Source: Ophiosphaerella korrae (taxonomy: Eukaryota > Ascomycota > Dothideomycetes > Pleosporales > Phaeosphaeriaceae). From it: a DNA stretch of 64,000 nt. Made by a program: the position numbers and the translations under genes. Shown piece by piece: positions 23,564 to 35,081 of this stretch. The notes below the pieces were generated by a model. It saw only the letters and a program-made list of their open reading frames with translations, was not told where the DNA came from and did no database searches. The stretch spans positions 372,001 through 436,000 of the forward strand of contig JALNQF010000009.1 in the NCBI GenBank assembly GCA_028456385.1. Direction: 5' to 3'. How positions within the stretch are numbered: the first letter of the stretch is position 1; every line of letters starts with the position of its first letter.

Positions 23564-25254
23564 ATGGCGACCCCTGATGCAAGTTTCGCACCACGCAGTT
23601 CGTTGACCAGGGAGACCACTGGTGGTGTGGTAGACATTTCCCCGAGGGAAACGCTTGAGACACTTGACCAATTCGATGACAAGTACCAGACGTCGAAGAA
23701 GGAGCTTTGGGCATATTACTGGTGCGTTGATCTGATTTCGCGATGCTGGTTGTACGGAGTTGTCGAGCCTTCTATAACTGAACAATGCAGCTACTACGTT
23801 GGCGACAACGGGCTCACCCTGTTCAATTTCGCTCCTACCGCTTTCCAGAACCTCGAGTACGCAGCGTCCGGAGCTGCAGAAACGCTGCACTTCTTAGGCA
23901 AAACTCGTACAGTTAACAGCATTGTGTTACTTTGCAACGGGATTAGTTTTGCTATACAGACCCTCGTTTTCCTCTTTCTTGGTTCTTTTGCAGACTTTGG
24001 GACATGGAGACCGAATATTCTTATTGGCCTATCCATCGTCGCTTTTGGTATTGGATTCGGCTGGTTGGGTGTCCATACCGAGGAGGATTGACAAATCGGC
24101 GCAGGCTTGTGAGTGATGATCGAATATAAATCCACGCCTGGCATTCACTGACTCTTTCCAGGTATATCGTTGGTCTAATCGCATACCAAACGACGATTAC
24201 TTTCTGGACTGCCGCATTCCCTGATCTGGCAAGGAACGCTGAGGATGTACGAACTAAAGCCAAGCAGCTGGCCGACGGTACTATAACCCGGGACGAGTAC
24301 GAGTTCGTGGACATGATGAAGAGGAACGAGATCTCCAACACCGCCTTCTATATCCAATCCATTGTTGAGGTGTTTATTCTCGCCATCATCGTTGGCATTA
24401 TGTTCAGTCTCCGCGTCAATGATAGTGCAGAGAACAATAACTGGGGCCTCTCGGTCCTCATAGCCTTCGCGACTGGAGTTTGGGTGCTATGCGCGGTCCC
24501 GTGGTCCGTACTTGAGAAACGAAGACCCGGCCAAGATCCAGAAAGCAATGTTGTACTGGCGGGTATCAAACAGCTAAGGTATGCACTTGCTCAGATTTGG
24601 CAGCTACGCCAAAACTTAGCCTATCTGATCGGGTACTTCCTCCTTGGCGATAGCCTCAATACCACGGTCACTGTCATTGGCACGCCCCAAAACGAGATTG
24701 TTGAGTTTAACAGCCTTCAGTTAACGTACCTTCTTATCGTTGGCATTGCTGCACAGGCAGCTGGGATTGGTGCCTTTTGGTGCATTCAGAAGCACTACAA
24801 ACTCTCAACCAAAACCATGTTCATGGCCATTGCTGTCGCCATTGTTATACTTGATGCATGAGGTTTGGTAGGTATCCGGACGTAAACTTTTGGATTCCAC
24901 AAAAAGTGGGAGGTCTGGGCCTATCAGGCATTTTATGGGCTTCTAGTCTGTCCGTGGTACAGTTATTCCCAGACGATGATAAGTGAGGTGACACCACCTG
25001 GTAAAGAGTTTCTGTTCTTCAGTCTTTTCCCTATCATTGGCAAGACAAGCGCCTTTATTGGCCCACTTGTTAGCAGCGCTATTATTGATGAGACAGGTAA
25101 CAACAGCAGCCCGTTCTACTTTTTGTTCTCGCTTAGCGTGGCAAGTTGTGTCTGGCTGTACTTCTTTGTAGACGTGGGAAAGAGTGAGACAGAACAACAG
25201 GTCTTCTTAGAGAGAGAAAAGTCTGAGGCCATCGCACGAAATGGAGGAACATGA
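23564..25254 (+). pseudogene. Atg22-like MFS transporter with three in-frame stops
   Basis: This is a member of the vacuolar effluxer Atg22-like major facilitator family, which exports amino acids from the vacuole. Family blocks are present in order: YYVGDNGLTLFNFAPTAFQN, LTFWTAAFPDLARN-like, and TMISEVTPPGKEFLFFSLF with GKTSAFIGPLVSSAIID. Introns at about 23728-23790 (donor GTGCGT) and 24114-24161 restore the family sequence. Three stops remain: TGA at 24089-24091 (Trp position, before Gln-Ile-Gly-Ala-Gly-Leu), TGA at 24859-24861 (Trp position, before Gly-Leu-Val-Gly-Ile), and TAA at 24883-24885 (probable Gln). Everything around them is well preserved, so inactivation is recent. The start at 23564 is the best ATG. 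The intact form would carry about 12 membrane segments. Confidence 0.75.
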
Positions 25255-26800
25255 GGTAATCAAGAGATAATCTCTTTTCAGCCTGTGATAGTACAATTTA
25301 CTATAACATCTGCTAGCCTTGTCTCGGACAGCCTCGGATTTAGCGGGTGCCTTTTTTGTTCTGCCCAAACTTGTATTACTCGTAGACAGACTGTAAAAGA
25401 GCATTAAGCGAGTTAGGTGTGTTGTTAGGTAAGCTGGTTGCGCTTCAGGAGTAGTGTAATGCGCAGAAGATGGGCTCGCAGTCGTGGAGTTTCTCGATTG
25501 TGTTTTTGATTGTATGCTCGGACTTCACGACATGGCGATGTGGAAGGCATTGGCCTTTGAATGCTGCGGGATTGCATATCGAGTTCAGTTCTCATTCGGG
25601 ATGAGACGCGCTCAAACTCAGAGTGTGCCAGATGTTGCTTCTGGTATAGGGAATCAGGAGAATATGGCCTTCCTATTCATATGGCCTTCCTATTTATACG
25701 ACCTTCCTATTCATATGACCTTCCTATTCATATGACCTTCCTATTCATATGACCTTCCTATTCTGATGCCGACCAACTTTGCCTTCGGTTGATGATCCAA
25801 TAAAATTTGTGGCGCAGTGACTCCTGATGAAACTCTGCAATGGCCCAGTCACTGGAAACATCGGCGGGCTCGCAATAACAAAGGTAGAAGCGTGCTCTAT
25901 TCTTTACGGTATGCGTTGGATGGCCCCATCTTTGGATTGACAACAATCGTTGTATTTCTTGCTCGCAGACTGGCGACTAGCACACATCCGCATGCCGCCG
26001 CCAACCTTGGAAGATGTTTAGTGAAGACTAAAGAGCACAATAGCCAGCTCGGTACAAGGATAGAGCACGAGCAAGAAAACAATCATTGTCGTTCAATACT
26101 GACCTCCCGTGGGCCAACCTTAAGATGGAGATCTTGAGTAATACGCACGTGACAATATCACGTGTTGGTTGTCCCGAATCATCCGCCCGACCTCATCTTC
26201 CCAACTCCGTGTCATTGCGTCGCAACAACACTTTAATCTTTTCTCTCAAGAGACCCCTGCCCCCAGCGCTGGCCGGGCTGCTTTCTCTCGCTCCTGACGC
26301 GGAGTATGATGCTTCCTGGTACTCATCCACCATTTTGGCCACCGCGGCCGACAATGTGTTACGCACCGCGGAACGTGTGGTTATTGTATCTACGGGATTT
26401 GACCTGGGGTATCGCAAACACCTATCCACTGCGCACGCAGGCGACAAGTATTCTTTGAAACTGGAATTCGGGAGGACTGGAGGACGTGCACCCTCCCAAC
26501 GCATGATTACCAGAAACCCGGGAATTTCAATATCAAGGCATCGCTCCTGCAAGGCGGCCGTGGTACCTTTTACGATTCTTGGCCGTGGGAGATGGATTAC
26601 CCGCGAATACGGGGAAACACCCGCAGCTGCATAAGAGTGGGCCGTCCCCGAGGCCCACCTATAACATTGGAACGATATATGTAACCGACAATTTCACATA
26701 GGAAAGGGCTGATACTGTATGAAAGCAGTCTTGGTTGGAGATGTCGCCAAATATCTCTTCACCACCAGGTCCTCCCTCATCGCACGATATCGCGAAAATG
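25255..26800. other. Intergenic region with minisatellite
   Basis: No gene is confidently supported. The plus frame at 26086-26634 and an opposing frame at 26193-26552 both stay open because the segment is GC-rich. Neither resembles a known protein. Moderate AT-rich sequence lies at 25255-25480. Confidence 0.45.
25668..25765. repeat. Minisatellite, 17-bp unit, about six copies
   Basis: The core CCTTCCTATTCATATGA recurs with starts at 25668, 25685, 25702, 25719, 25736 and 25753. Only a few substitutions separate the copies. The period is not a multiple of three, so coding use is unlikely. Confidence 0.85.
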
Positions 26801-27934
26801 TCAACGGTGTTCGAAACACGGTGCTCGCTTCTGCAAGAATGCCGCAATTCCCTCGCGGCAGTCTGCAAGTGCAAAGCTGCTGTAATATAGCGCCGACTCA
26901 TATTCCAGCCCCGCATTCAGCGTAGTGGTCTCAGCTGTAACCCATGTCAGACCCTGAAACTATTTTCCGAATCGGATGAGGGAGCACTTACCAGCCTTGA
27001 CAGCTTCCTTCGCTAAGCCCAATGCAGGTGCTGAAAACGCCGCGATCGTCTCTGCGACACGGACCGCCTCTGCAACCACATCTTGGTCCTGCGCGACCAC
27101 CTTGTTCACGATCCCGAAGCGCTCTAGGTCAGTCGCGGGGATAGGAGAACCGGTTAATATGATCTCCATGGCCTGGGGAGCGAAGTTAGCCGACGTCACC
27201 GCCAGATCATGCATTCCTGAACAGACCTTTTGCTTGCCAACGGCCTTCGTTAGCCGCTGGGTTCCTCCGGCGCCCGGGATTGTACCCAACTTAATTTCCG
27301 GAAGCCCAAATCGAGCATCTGCGGTTGCGTATATCATATCACACTGGCAGTCCATCGGTTAGTGTCCGCTGTGCATTTCGGGAAATAGGGGTCGGTACCA
27401 TGAGCGCAATTTCGAAGCCGCCACCCAACTGTGCATTTCGGTCAGTCCCGAGCGAGCAAACGTACTGTCGGTTCAGCCCGCGCTTGGCACTGAGGGAGAA
27501 GCTGCGAGCATCAAAAGCATGTGAAGGCGGCACTCACCGCGTATCCCCGCACTGCGGCAATGCATGGCGTCCGAAGCGACGAGAAGCCATGTTCCAGGTC
27601 CTTCAGCCATCCGATTCGGTATGCATCCGCCGTGGAAATCTGCGCAAGCTCCTTCAAATCTGCACCGGCTATATGTTCGTGTTAGCGGAAGACCATGCCA
27701 TCCCTAGACGTATGTTGTGGGCATACCGCAGAACGGAGAGCTGTCAATACTGGTGAGCACAATAGCTCTGATAGCCGCATCTTGGTCGAGTCGACGAAGG
27801 GCCCGCGTCAACTCTTCTATCATAGCCTGCGAAAAGCAGTTGCATTTCGTCGGTCGATTCAACTTTATCACGGCCACACCATTCTCACTGGTTGACACCA
27901 CGATGGTGCAAGTCTGGGTTGTTTCCGAATTCAT
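26801..27934 (-). CDS. Enoyl-CoA hydratase/isomerase family protein
   Basis: Six exons (27934-27727, 27668-27538, 27428-27399, 27343-27227, 27172-26992, 26934-26801) total exactly 267 codons, giving 266 residues, the usual crotonase length. The fold's oxyanion-hole segments are visible: Gly-Ala-Asp-Leu-Lys-Glu-Leu and LGGGFEIALMCDMIYA. The catalytic-loop region has Pro-Glu-Ile-Lys-Leu-Gly-Thr-Ile-Pro-Gly-Ala-Gly-Gly-Thr-Gln-Arg-Leu, with the Glu expected for hydration. The C-terminus ends in a typical helical segment with Ala-Glu-Gly-like Arg-Glu-Gly-Ile-Ala-Ala-Phe-Leu. No mitochondrial presequence and no clear peroxisomal SKL-type end (ends Glu-His-Arg). The 30-nt third exon is short but fits the family. 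The gene looks intact. Confidence 0.9.
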
Positions 27935-29193
27935 GTCGCAGTCGATGAGCCTAGGATTGAGATCTAATGCAGATTGGTTTTTGAGTTATAGGATTCGGCG
28001 TGTTGTTGGCCACGTTGCCTTTTATAGCAGGAGGTTGGCGTGACTCGAGCTGCTTGATCACCGGCCAAGGAAAGGCGCATGGGTGAACCGTTAGAGCCAT
28101 AGTGAGGATGCAGCACACCTAACGTTGAGAAAAGTGAGCTGACCCTGACAACCAACCGGGGTAAGGTCAAGTACGCTCTCAACGCAGTATAGCTTAGAAG
28201 ATAGCGCGCACACAACCACACAATAATATTATAATCCTTAGACCCTAACTCCAGATCTGACCCGAATCTTACATCTTACCCAAATCCTAACCTAATGTAT
28301 TAAGAATATGTTCTAAACGTGTCCTTCACGTGTTTAAACGCGTTCTAAATATTCTTAAACTTTAGCCTTAAAATTTATATAAAAAACGTGTTATACACGT
28401 GCTGAACACGTTCTCACGTATTATCGCTTAACTTTACCCCTAAGTTAGTGCTACTATAAGTGGCCTAGTCGAGGTCTTTTCTCAACGTTAGATGTGCTGA
28501 TCCCTCAGCCATAGTGTACAGCACCATACTCCCCTGCTTCAATCCTTCGCTGTAGCGCTGGAATATACCGACCGTATGCTCATCTGGTTCTTTCGCGCCT
28601 CCACTACAGATGTTCCACTTCTTTCGGCGGCCTGCACTCTGCGGGAGTACTCCGAGCTTGACCTTTGACAGCCGGTGTTAGGCAGCACAGCCGGCTCGAG
28701 ATCTTTCTCCACGTCCTCAATTAGGATGTTGGACTAGGAACCTTCCGCTTCCAGGAAAGGGTCCGTATACCGCCCGGGGTAAGGACCTAACCTGTGCATG
28801 CCTTGCCCTAGCGACTATTCGACCCTTGCAGTTTCAAATACTATGCGCGATCCAATGAGCTCCTCGTTCACCGCACCAGTTGAAATTTCAAAGCTTTGTG
28901 TCAGCTCACGGCAGGAAACATCCACAAAATTCACCCAGCATCACTCCGTTTCTGCATGAATTTTCAAAATAAGAGTACCGTGCGCCGGCAGCGCTTAGGT
29001 ATTCGGTGTTATGCGGGCAAGTACTGACCCTGGCTATGCATGGGCGCAACAATGGTACTGTGGTACAACAGCCGGTTCGCGAGCTTTGGTACCTCGAAAG
29101 CTACATAAGATAAGACTACGTTGGAGTGCGTTGACATCCAATTAGTAGCTACTTGGAAACTCGTTCATTCTTTCTCGCGTTTGCGGCTGCAGC
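27935..29193. other. Intergenic region with AT-rich palindrome-bearing tract
   Basis: No gene is supported. The tract at about 28240-28440 is AT-rich and carries repeated ACGTGT/ACACGT motifs and an AAGAATAT...ATATTCTT inverted pair. The remainder is of mixed composition and holds the promoter of the adenylation-domain gene. Confidence 0.45.
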
Positions 29194-32100
29194 ATGGAAC
29201 CACCAGGTCTTTTCCACGGCCTAACTGGGATTACTCTCGAGCACCAAATACTCATTTCTCGCTTTGGCCGGGGGCCTTCCCTACCTGTACCGTTTCTTAC
29301 GGTCCATGAAGCTTTCGAATCTATCGTGGATTTACATCCATCGATCACTGCTGCCAAATGCAATGGCAGGGCAATCACCTACTCCGAACTCGATGCCGCG
29401 GCGAACCAGCTCGCGAATCATCTCATCGAGTCAGGACTTAGGCCAAAACAGCGTGTTTGCCTTGTGGTTCAACGCTCTATCGAGATGCTCGTTGGTATCT
29501 TCGCTATCCTGAAGGCAGGCTGCCAGTACGTGCCAGTGGATGGGGGGATTTCCACAGACCAAGCGCTGCGACACATTCTGACTGATACCGGCGCACGATT
29601 CGTCCTTTGTTTGCCTCAATTCGAAGAAAGGGTGAAACGACTTGCAGATCAGGATGTGATCACTGTGCTGCTTGGCAAGGAAATGGAAGCCTTTTGCTCC
29701 AAGGCAAGGCCATCAGTACCCACGTCATCGTCCGACGGAGTCTACGTGATCTATACTTCTGGTAGGTTGTGGATGGCTAAACTGTACCGCGTTGTCTGAC
29801 ATCGATTCCATAGGGAGTACTGGAACGCCGAAAGGTGTACATGTTTTGCACAGCGGTGTCACGAATGCATTACTTCTCCAGCCAGGAGGTCTGGGTATTG
29901 GTGTTGGTACCAAGGTCGGCCAGTTTCTGAATATCGCATTTGATATGGGTGAGTCCGCTCTAAATTCCCATCATCCACCCACTAATTCACGTAAGGCGCT
30001 TGGGAAATCATTGCCTGTCTTATCAACGGAGGGACTCTTCACATCCGAGGATCTAATTGGGAGGATACCCTTCGTGAGGTTTGTGTTTCTGCACCTCAGA
30101 TGAGAAATATTTCTGACCAGGCCGCCAGGTGCATGTTTTTGTCTCGACGCCTTCTATACTCTCAAGGTATCAACGATCACAATTCCCAAACATCAAATTA
30201 GTCGTGACCGGCGGCGAGCCCTGTCCCCAAGCGTAAGAATATATGGCTGCCTCTCCGTTCAACAATTGCTCATACGTTTGCAGTCTCGCCGACGAGTGGG
30301 CAGATGGCGCAATCTTCTACAACGCCTGCGGTCCTACGGAGATTAGCACCCTCAACTCGATCCATATCCACACCCCGGGACAACCACTGAGCATTGGCAA
30401 GCCACTTCCCAACACCAATGTGTATATTCTTGACGAAGATGAAAACCCAGTTCCTTTTGGCGAGAAAGGTTCCATGTGGGTCGGTGGTGTTGGCGTTACG
30501 CCTGGATACATCAACCTTCCAGAGTTGACTGCAAAACGTTATAAGCCGGATAGGTTTCTAAATAACGGGTCAGTATGTGTCACTTATTTCTTATTCACCG
30601 CGCTTACTCATGAGTAGTTTCATGATGTTCAATACCGGGGATATCGTCCGGTGGCGAGAAGACGGCTCTCTAGACACATTCGGTCGAGCAGATGACCAAG
30701 TGAAGATCAAGGGATTCCGTGTTGAGCTCGATGGCGTTTCAGCAGTCATTGAAGTAAGTTCGTTGTGAATTCAGAATGCACTAGGCTAATTTTACCAGAA
30801 ATTTCCCGGCATTATGCGAGCGTGCGCGACGATGATCGATGGCGCACTCCATGGCTTCTATAGCGCCACAACCCTCATTGATGAGCACGACTTGGGCACC
30901 TTCGTCGGGCAACATCTACCTTACTACTCGGTGCCCTCAAAATGGGTTTATGTCGCTTCCGTGCCGCTCAGTCCCAACGGCAAATGGGACAGGAAGCAAC
31001 TGGCCACACTCGCTCTTCGCACCTCACGCCCTCCTCTCTCCACAAAGAGCTCGTCATTTGCCATCAATGATCTCTACTACCCCTCCCAGATTGCGAATGG
31101 TTCCAGCAAAGACGCTGAAAAGGGTGAGGCTTCCTCTAGCTCTGTCGTCGTATCGAGCAACTTGTCCAAATACAACGTCTCCACATCAAGCATCCCTGAG
31201 AAGGAGAATCCGGACATTCTACCGCCAAAGAACGGGTTCCATGGAGGAAGATGGGTGCGCCACCGCCTACTCATTCTGTATCGTCGATTCTTTACCGTCA
31301 TCGTCATGGCAAATGTGGCAGTCGCCTGTTTCATCCTTTATCGGAACCTTAAGGATGCTCGATACATGCTGGCCGATTTGGCTACTGCCACCGCGACAAA
31401 TCTATGCGTGGCGGTCTTGATGCGATCCGAGCCGGTCGTCAACCTCCTCTTCACTATCTTCTGCTCAGTCCCTACCTCTTGGCCTCTCGCTATTCGTAGG
31501 CACTGTGCAAGGATTTTCCATATCGGCGGCATACATAGCGGATGCGCTGTAGCTGCGATTATGTGGTTCTCCGTCTTTACCCTGGGTGTGAGCCTGGAAT
31601 TCCGGAAACCTCCGGCACTTCGATGCCTCACACTCACACCCGTTATACTGACGTACCTGATTTGGCCGCTGTTAGTGGTTCTCGCATGTCTATCCCATCC
31701 TACCATCCGCGCAAAACATCACGACTTATGGGAGCACACGCATCGCCTCGGAGGCTGGACAGCCCTCATCCTCCTCTGGATCCAAACCTTCTTCGCAACG
31801 CGCGATCTCGCACTCGGCATCTCGGCTTCATACGCCTATCTCCACTCCGCGCCCATCTGGCTACTAACCATCGCCACCATCGCCATTATCTTCCCCTGGC
31901 TCTTCCTCCGCAAAGTGTCCGTGCGCCCTGAAGTCCTTTCCTCCCACGCCATCCGCCTGTGGTTCGACTACACGACGCCGGCCGTCGGAACCGGAGTGCG
32001 GCTTTCTGAGCGTCCGCTCGGGGACTGGCATGGCTTTGCGACGATCACGAATCCGGGCCCGGAGGGGAAAGGGTTTTCGTGTATTGTGAGTAATGCGGGG

Positions 32101-32535
32101 GACTTTACGAAAAGGACGATTTCTCGTGCTCCGACGAGTATTTATGTTCGCGGGATTCCGGCTTGTGGCGTGCTACGTATTGCTACGCTGTTCAAGTCTG
32201 TGGTTTTGGTGGCTACGGGATCGGGTATTGGGCCGTGTTTGGCTGTTATACTGGCGAAGAAAACGCCCACGCGCATCTTATGGACGGCACCGAATCCAGA
32301 AGAGACGTTTGGGAGGGGTATAATCAACAGTGTACTCGACTGCGATCCTAAGGCCATCATACACAATACACGCACTCAAGGGAAGCCGGACATGAACTTG
32401 ATGGCGTATAGGCTTTGGAAGGAAAGTGGCGCGGAGGCAGTGTGTGTTATTAGTAATAAGCGGTTTACGACGAGTATCGTGTACGCGATGGAAGCGAGGG
32501 GGATTCCGGCTTATGGGGCCATTTTTGATTCGTAA
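29194..32535 (+). CDS. Adenylation domain fused to membrane flavoreductase (TmpB-like)
   Basis: Seven exons (29194-29761, 29814-29948, 29996-30078, 30129-30232, 30284-30568, 30618-30753, 30799-32535) total 1016 codons. Residues about 30-480 form an AMP-forming adenylation domain: YTSGSTGTPKGV (A3), YNACGPTEIS (A5), FNTGDIVRW (A7), FGRADDQVKIKGFRVEL (A8) and SPNGKWDRKQL (A10, invariant Lys). No phosphopantetheine-type carrier domain follows. Instead, a Ser-rich linker leads to about six membrane segments and a cytosolic C-terminal FAD/NAD-binding part with VLVATGSGIGPCLAV. This layout matches my recollection of Aspergillus TmpA/TmpB flavoproteins, where TmpB-type proteins join an adenylate-forming domain to a TmpA-like reductase linked to conidiation signalling. 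The substrate is unknown. The gene is intact and may act on the same metabolite as the neighbouring enzymes. Confidence 0.8.
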
Positions 32536-32986
32536 GTGGATGGAGAAGGGGTAGATAGGGGATGTGGATAGGACATCTGAGTAGGGTGTATTTAGAATAT
32601 CTCGCCTTAATTCCTTTATAGGAGGCGCGACGCATGCGATAGTGATTTCGTCACTCCTTAGTGGCTTCAGTTCATCCTTTTAGTAACTTTGATATCGACC
32701 TACTTTGCGTGATTCCCACACTTGAGTACGTATGCCCTAGGTCTTCAGTATTGTCTGTCCTCATTGGACAGATTACCTATTTCACGCGTGTTACCGCATA
32801 CTTATAGTTTGCTCTTATTAGGCTCATCAGGGCTGAGTAGGTAGGACTAGTCTAGGTATAGCTACCAAGTCTCCAACTTACTAATATTGCAAACTTACTA
32901 ACATTCAGCTACTTTCTACTTTTAGTTAGCGCTTAGTAAGCTACTAGGTATATATACCTAGTACTTACTTAGATAGCTCTTTATCT

Positions 32987-33082
32987 GTTAGACCGCAGCT
33001 CTACTCCACTACGCCAAACAAACCCAAAAAGGTAACCAAGTATTCAACAGCGTTGAATACAGGAGTAGAACAGTATATATTG
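32987..33082 (-). repeat. Dispersed repeat with tRNA-like A box, copy 1
   Basis: About 96 bp are nearly identical to 34228-34322 in the same orientation. On the minus strand it contains GGCGTAGTGGAGTAGAGC, close to a tRNA A-box region, and a GTATTCAAC...GTTGAATAC palindrome. It may be a short SINE-like or tRNA-derived repeat. No B box is found in the expected place. Confidence 0.6.
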
Positions 33083-33607
33083 TCCAAGGGCCCTCGGAGC
33101 CCTTGTCTTGCGCTCTTGCGCAGCTACGGCCTTACTGCGGCCTATAGCGTGACACCTTGTTGGAGGTGGATAATGCAGCTTTCAGAAAAGCCTTATTTCA
33201 GATTGATCACGTATGACCTGAGTGCACCCGGGTATGAATTGAATGGATTGATTGCTCTGTCTATCTCTGGCCCTGCGCTCTATCTATCTGCGCTGCGGCG
33301 GTCTCGGCTGGGTCTCTTGAGACGGCGGCGAGCCGGATCCTCAGCACTCCTTCTGTTGAGGTGCTGGTTTCTTTATTGTATTAGTTGTGCTGACGTAGTC
33401 CATCTCCTTGCATGTGAGATCCTTTGTTCGATTCCTTTGTTCGTGAGGGTCGAGGCTGCGATCTTTCAGCTGCGGCGGGGTTGGCGGCTTGGCGATCGTC
33501 GCGCTAGTGCGCTAAGCCAATCAGATCGCCGCGCTAGCTCAACGAGCCAATCAACAGATTCCAGTTTGACCTGGAATCTGTTGCGCATCTCTGCGCGAAG
33601 TGCATCT

Positions 33608-33655
33608 GATCGCGCATCTGATCGCGCATCTGATCGTGCATCTAATCGCGCATTT
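33608..33655. repeat. Minisatellite, 12-bp unit, four copies
   Basis: GATCGCGCATCT repeats at 33608, 33620, 33632 and 33644 with one or two changes in the later copies. It is rich in the palindrome GCGC and in GATC. Confidence 0.8.
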
Positions 33656-33769
33656 CATCTGACAACTCTAAGCTACTAAAAGAGTTCTAAAGTTAAAACT
33701 CTTTAGTTTACTTTATAGTAAACTAAGAAAGCTATCTAAGTCTCTAAAGAAGTTATTACTACTAAAGAT

Positions 33770-34191
33770 AACGTGGTTGGCAAGCGAGTCACGCGCAAGC
33801 GAGTCGCGCACCCCAAAACACACCAAAAAAGTCGAAAAATAGCCTTTTAGATCTTAACAACAACTCTATAAAATAAACTAAAATCCCTATATAAACTTTG
33901 CATACCTATTTTAAGACTAATACTTAAGTTTAAAAAGAATATATTAAGTAGTTCTTAAGATAAAGTTAGACAATCAAAAAATCTAGAAAATTGGGGGCCA
34001 AAACATTATATCTCAGGAATAATAGAACCTATAAAGCTTAAAAATTTAGGATAGGATAGACTAAAAATATATATAAGAGGCTATACTTACGTTTTTAGTT
34101 TATTTTACAAAGCTGTTGTTAAGATTTAAGAGGCAGTTTTTCGACTTTTTTGGTGTGTTTTGGGGTGCGCGACTCGCTTGCCAACCACGTT
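33770..34191. mobile_element. MITE-like element, 422 bp, long terminal inverted repeats
   Basis: The two ends are reverse complements over about 100 bp: both begin AACGTGGTTGGCAAGCGAGT reading inward. The left arm has an extra duplication of about 15 bp after that. The inner part is AT-rich and carries no open frame. The bases GAT flank both ends (33767-33769 and 34192-34194) as a possible 3-bp target-site duplication. This is a non-autonomous DNA transposon. Which transposase moves it cannot be told here. Confidence 0.85.
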
Positions 34192-34227
34192 GATAAAAAT
34201 AATACTTAAATTACTTACAATATTCTT

Positions 34228-34322
34228 GTTAGACCGCAGCTCTTCTCCACTGTGCCAAACAAACCCAAAAGGTAGATGAGTATTCAACAACGTTGAATAC
34301 CTGAGTAGAACAGTATATATTG
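34228..34322 (-). repeat. Dispersed repeat with tRNA-like A box, copy 2
   Basis: Second copy of the repeat at 32987-33082, lying 36 bp beyond the MITE's right end. Differences from copy 1 are mostly transitions. The two copies flank the MITE on either side. Confidence 0.6.
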
Positions 34323-34439
34323 TTAAAAAGGCCCACTGGCCCTTAGCTCTCGGCTCAGTATGCGCCAATCGCAATACTACTACAGCCCTGCAGGCCTTGT
34401 AGGCGCCGAAGCCTAACACCTAATAGGGTCCTTTGTAAT

Positions 34440-35081
34440 ATTGTAAAGCTAGATACTTTACTTACTGTTTAGACACCTTGCGAAGTTAAAAGCACGCAGA
34501 ATAAGGTTATTTAGACGCTAGTTATGCCCGTGTTATTACAAGCTGTGACAGAGCTGCTACGTCTTATTAAGTAGGACTGTTATAACAACTAGTTAAATAA
34601 GACGCGTTAATATAAACTTGTCTAGAAGCTTAGCAACGCTGCCTAGAGGTCTTTTGCCTAACAGACCCTCGAATAGAATTATATTAGACTCCTTAAAGAT
34701 GCAAATAACGAAGCGAGGTCTCGTAGGAAGACAAAAGCAGACATCCTTAAAAAGCCCAGGAAGAACAGCGAAGGACGGGTAATAAAGCAAGAAGATCTCG
34801 AAACACTTCGGGCAGATCGTGAAGAGCGCGCTAAGCAAGATACCGCCAAAAAGGCTGCAGGTAAGGCAAAGCGTGGTCGACCGAAGGCAACAATGCAGGT
34901 AGGTGAAAGCCAAACAGAAAAGAAACGCGGTAGGAAGCATAAAAATGCATCAGCCCTGGAAGGCGATGTACAGGAAAAAACATCAGATGAAATAAAGCCA
35001 CCAGGAAAAGTGCCACGAATTGCCGATATGTTGATTGATCCGACACTAGAAAGTTGGAGACCACCTGTAGCGCGGATGTAG
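34440..35081 (+). mobile_element. Degenerate pogo/Fot1-type transposase, C-terminal part
   Basis: The plus strand from about 34690 to 35081 reads as a basic, Lys/Arg/Glu-rich tail (EDLETLRADREERAKQD, then GKAKRGRPK), typical of the C-termini of fungal pogo-like DDE transposases. The part upstream (34440-34690) has many stops and only hints of the same family. The tail ends at 35081. No catalytic DDE residues remain in this fragment. Confidence 0.5.

Larger units (their letters stand above)
32536..33769. other. AT-rich transposon-island flank, no gene
   Basis: Sequence turns AT-rich soon after the adenylation gene, with TA-rich self-complementary patches (for example 32930-32965) typical of RIP-mutated repeats. 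The 208-codon frame at 33053-33679 is driven by repeats and rejected as a gene. Confidence 0.5.

Noticed and set aside
25668..25765. CRISPR-like array
   Set aside because: The 17-bp units are directly adjacent without spacers, and the genome is eukaryotic; it is a minisatellite.
26086..26634. 182-codon plus-strand frame and an opposing 119-codon frame
   Set aside because: Both stay open in GC-rich sequence, neither resembles a protein family, and no intron or start context supports either.
32987..33082. tRNA gene on the minus strand
   Set aside because: Only an A-box-like segment is present; no B box, anticodon stem-loop or acceptor pairing can be drawn.
33053..33679. 208-codon plus-strand frame in the transposon island
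   Set aside because: Its second half is translation of a 12-bp minisatellite and palindromic repeats; the start lies inside a dispersed repeat.
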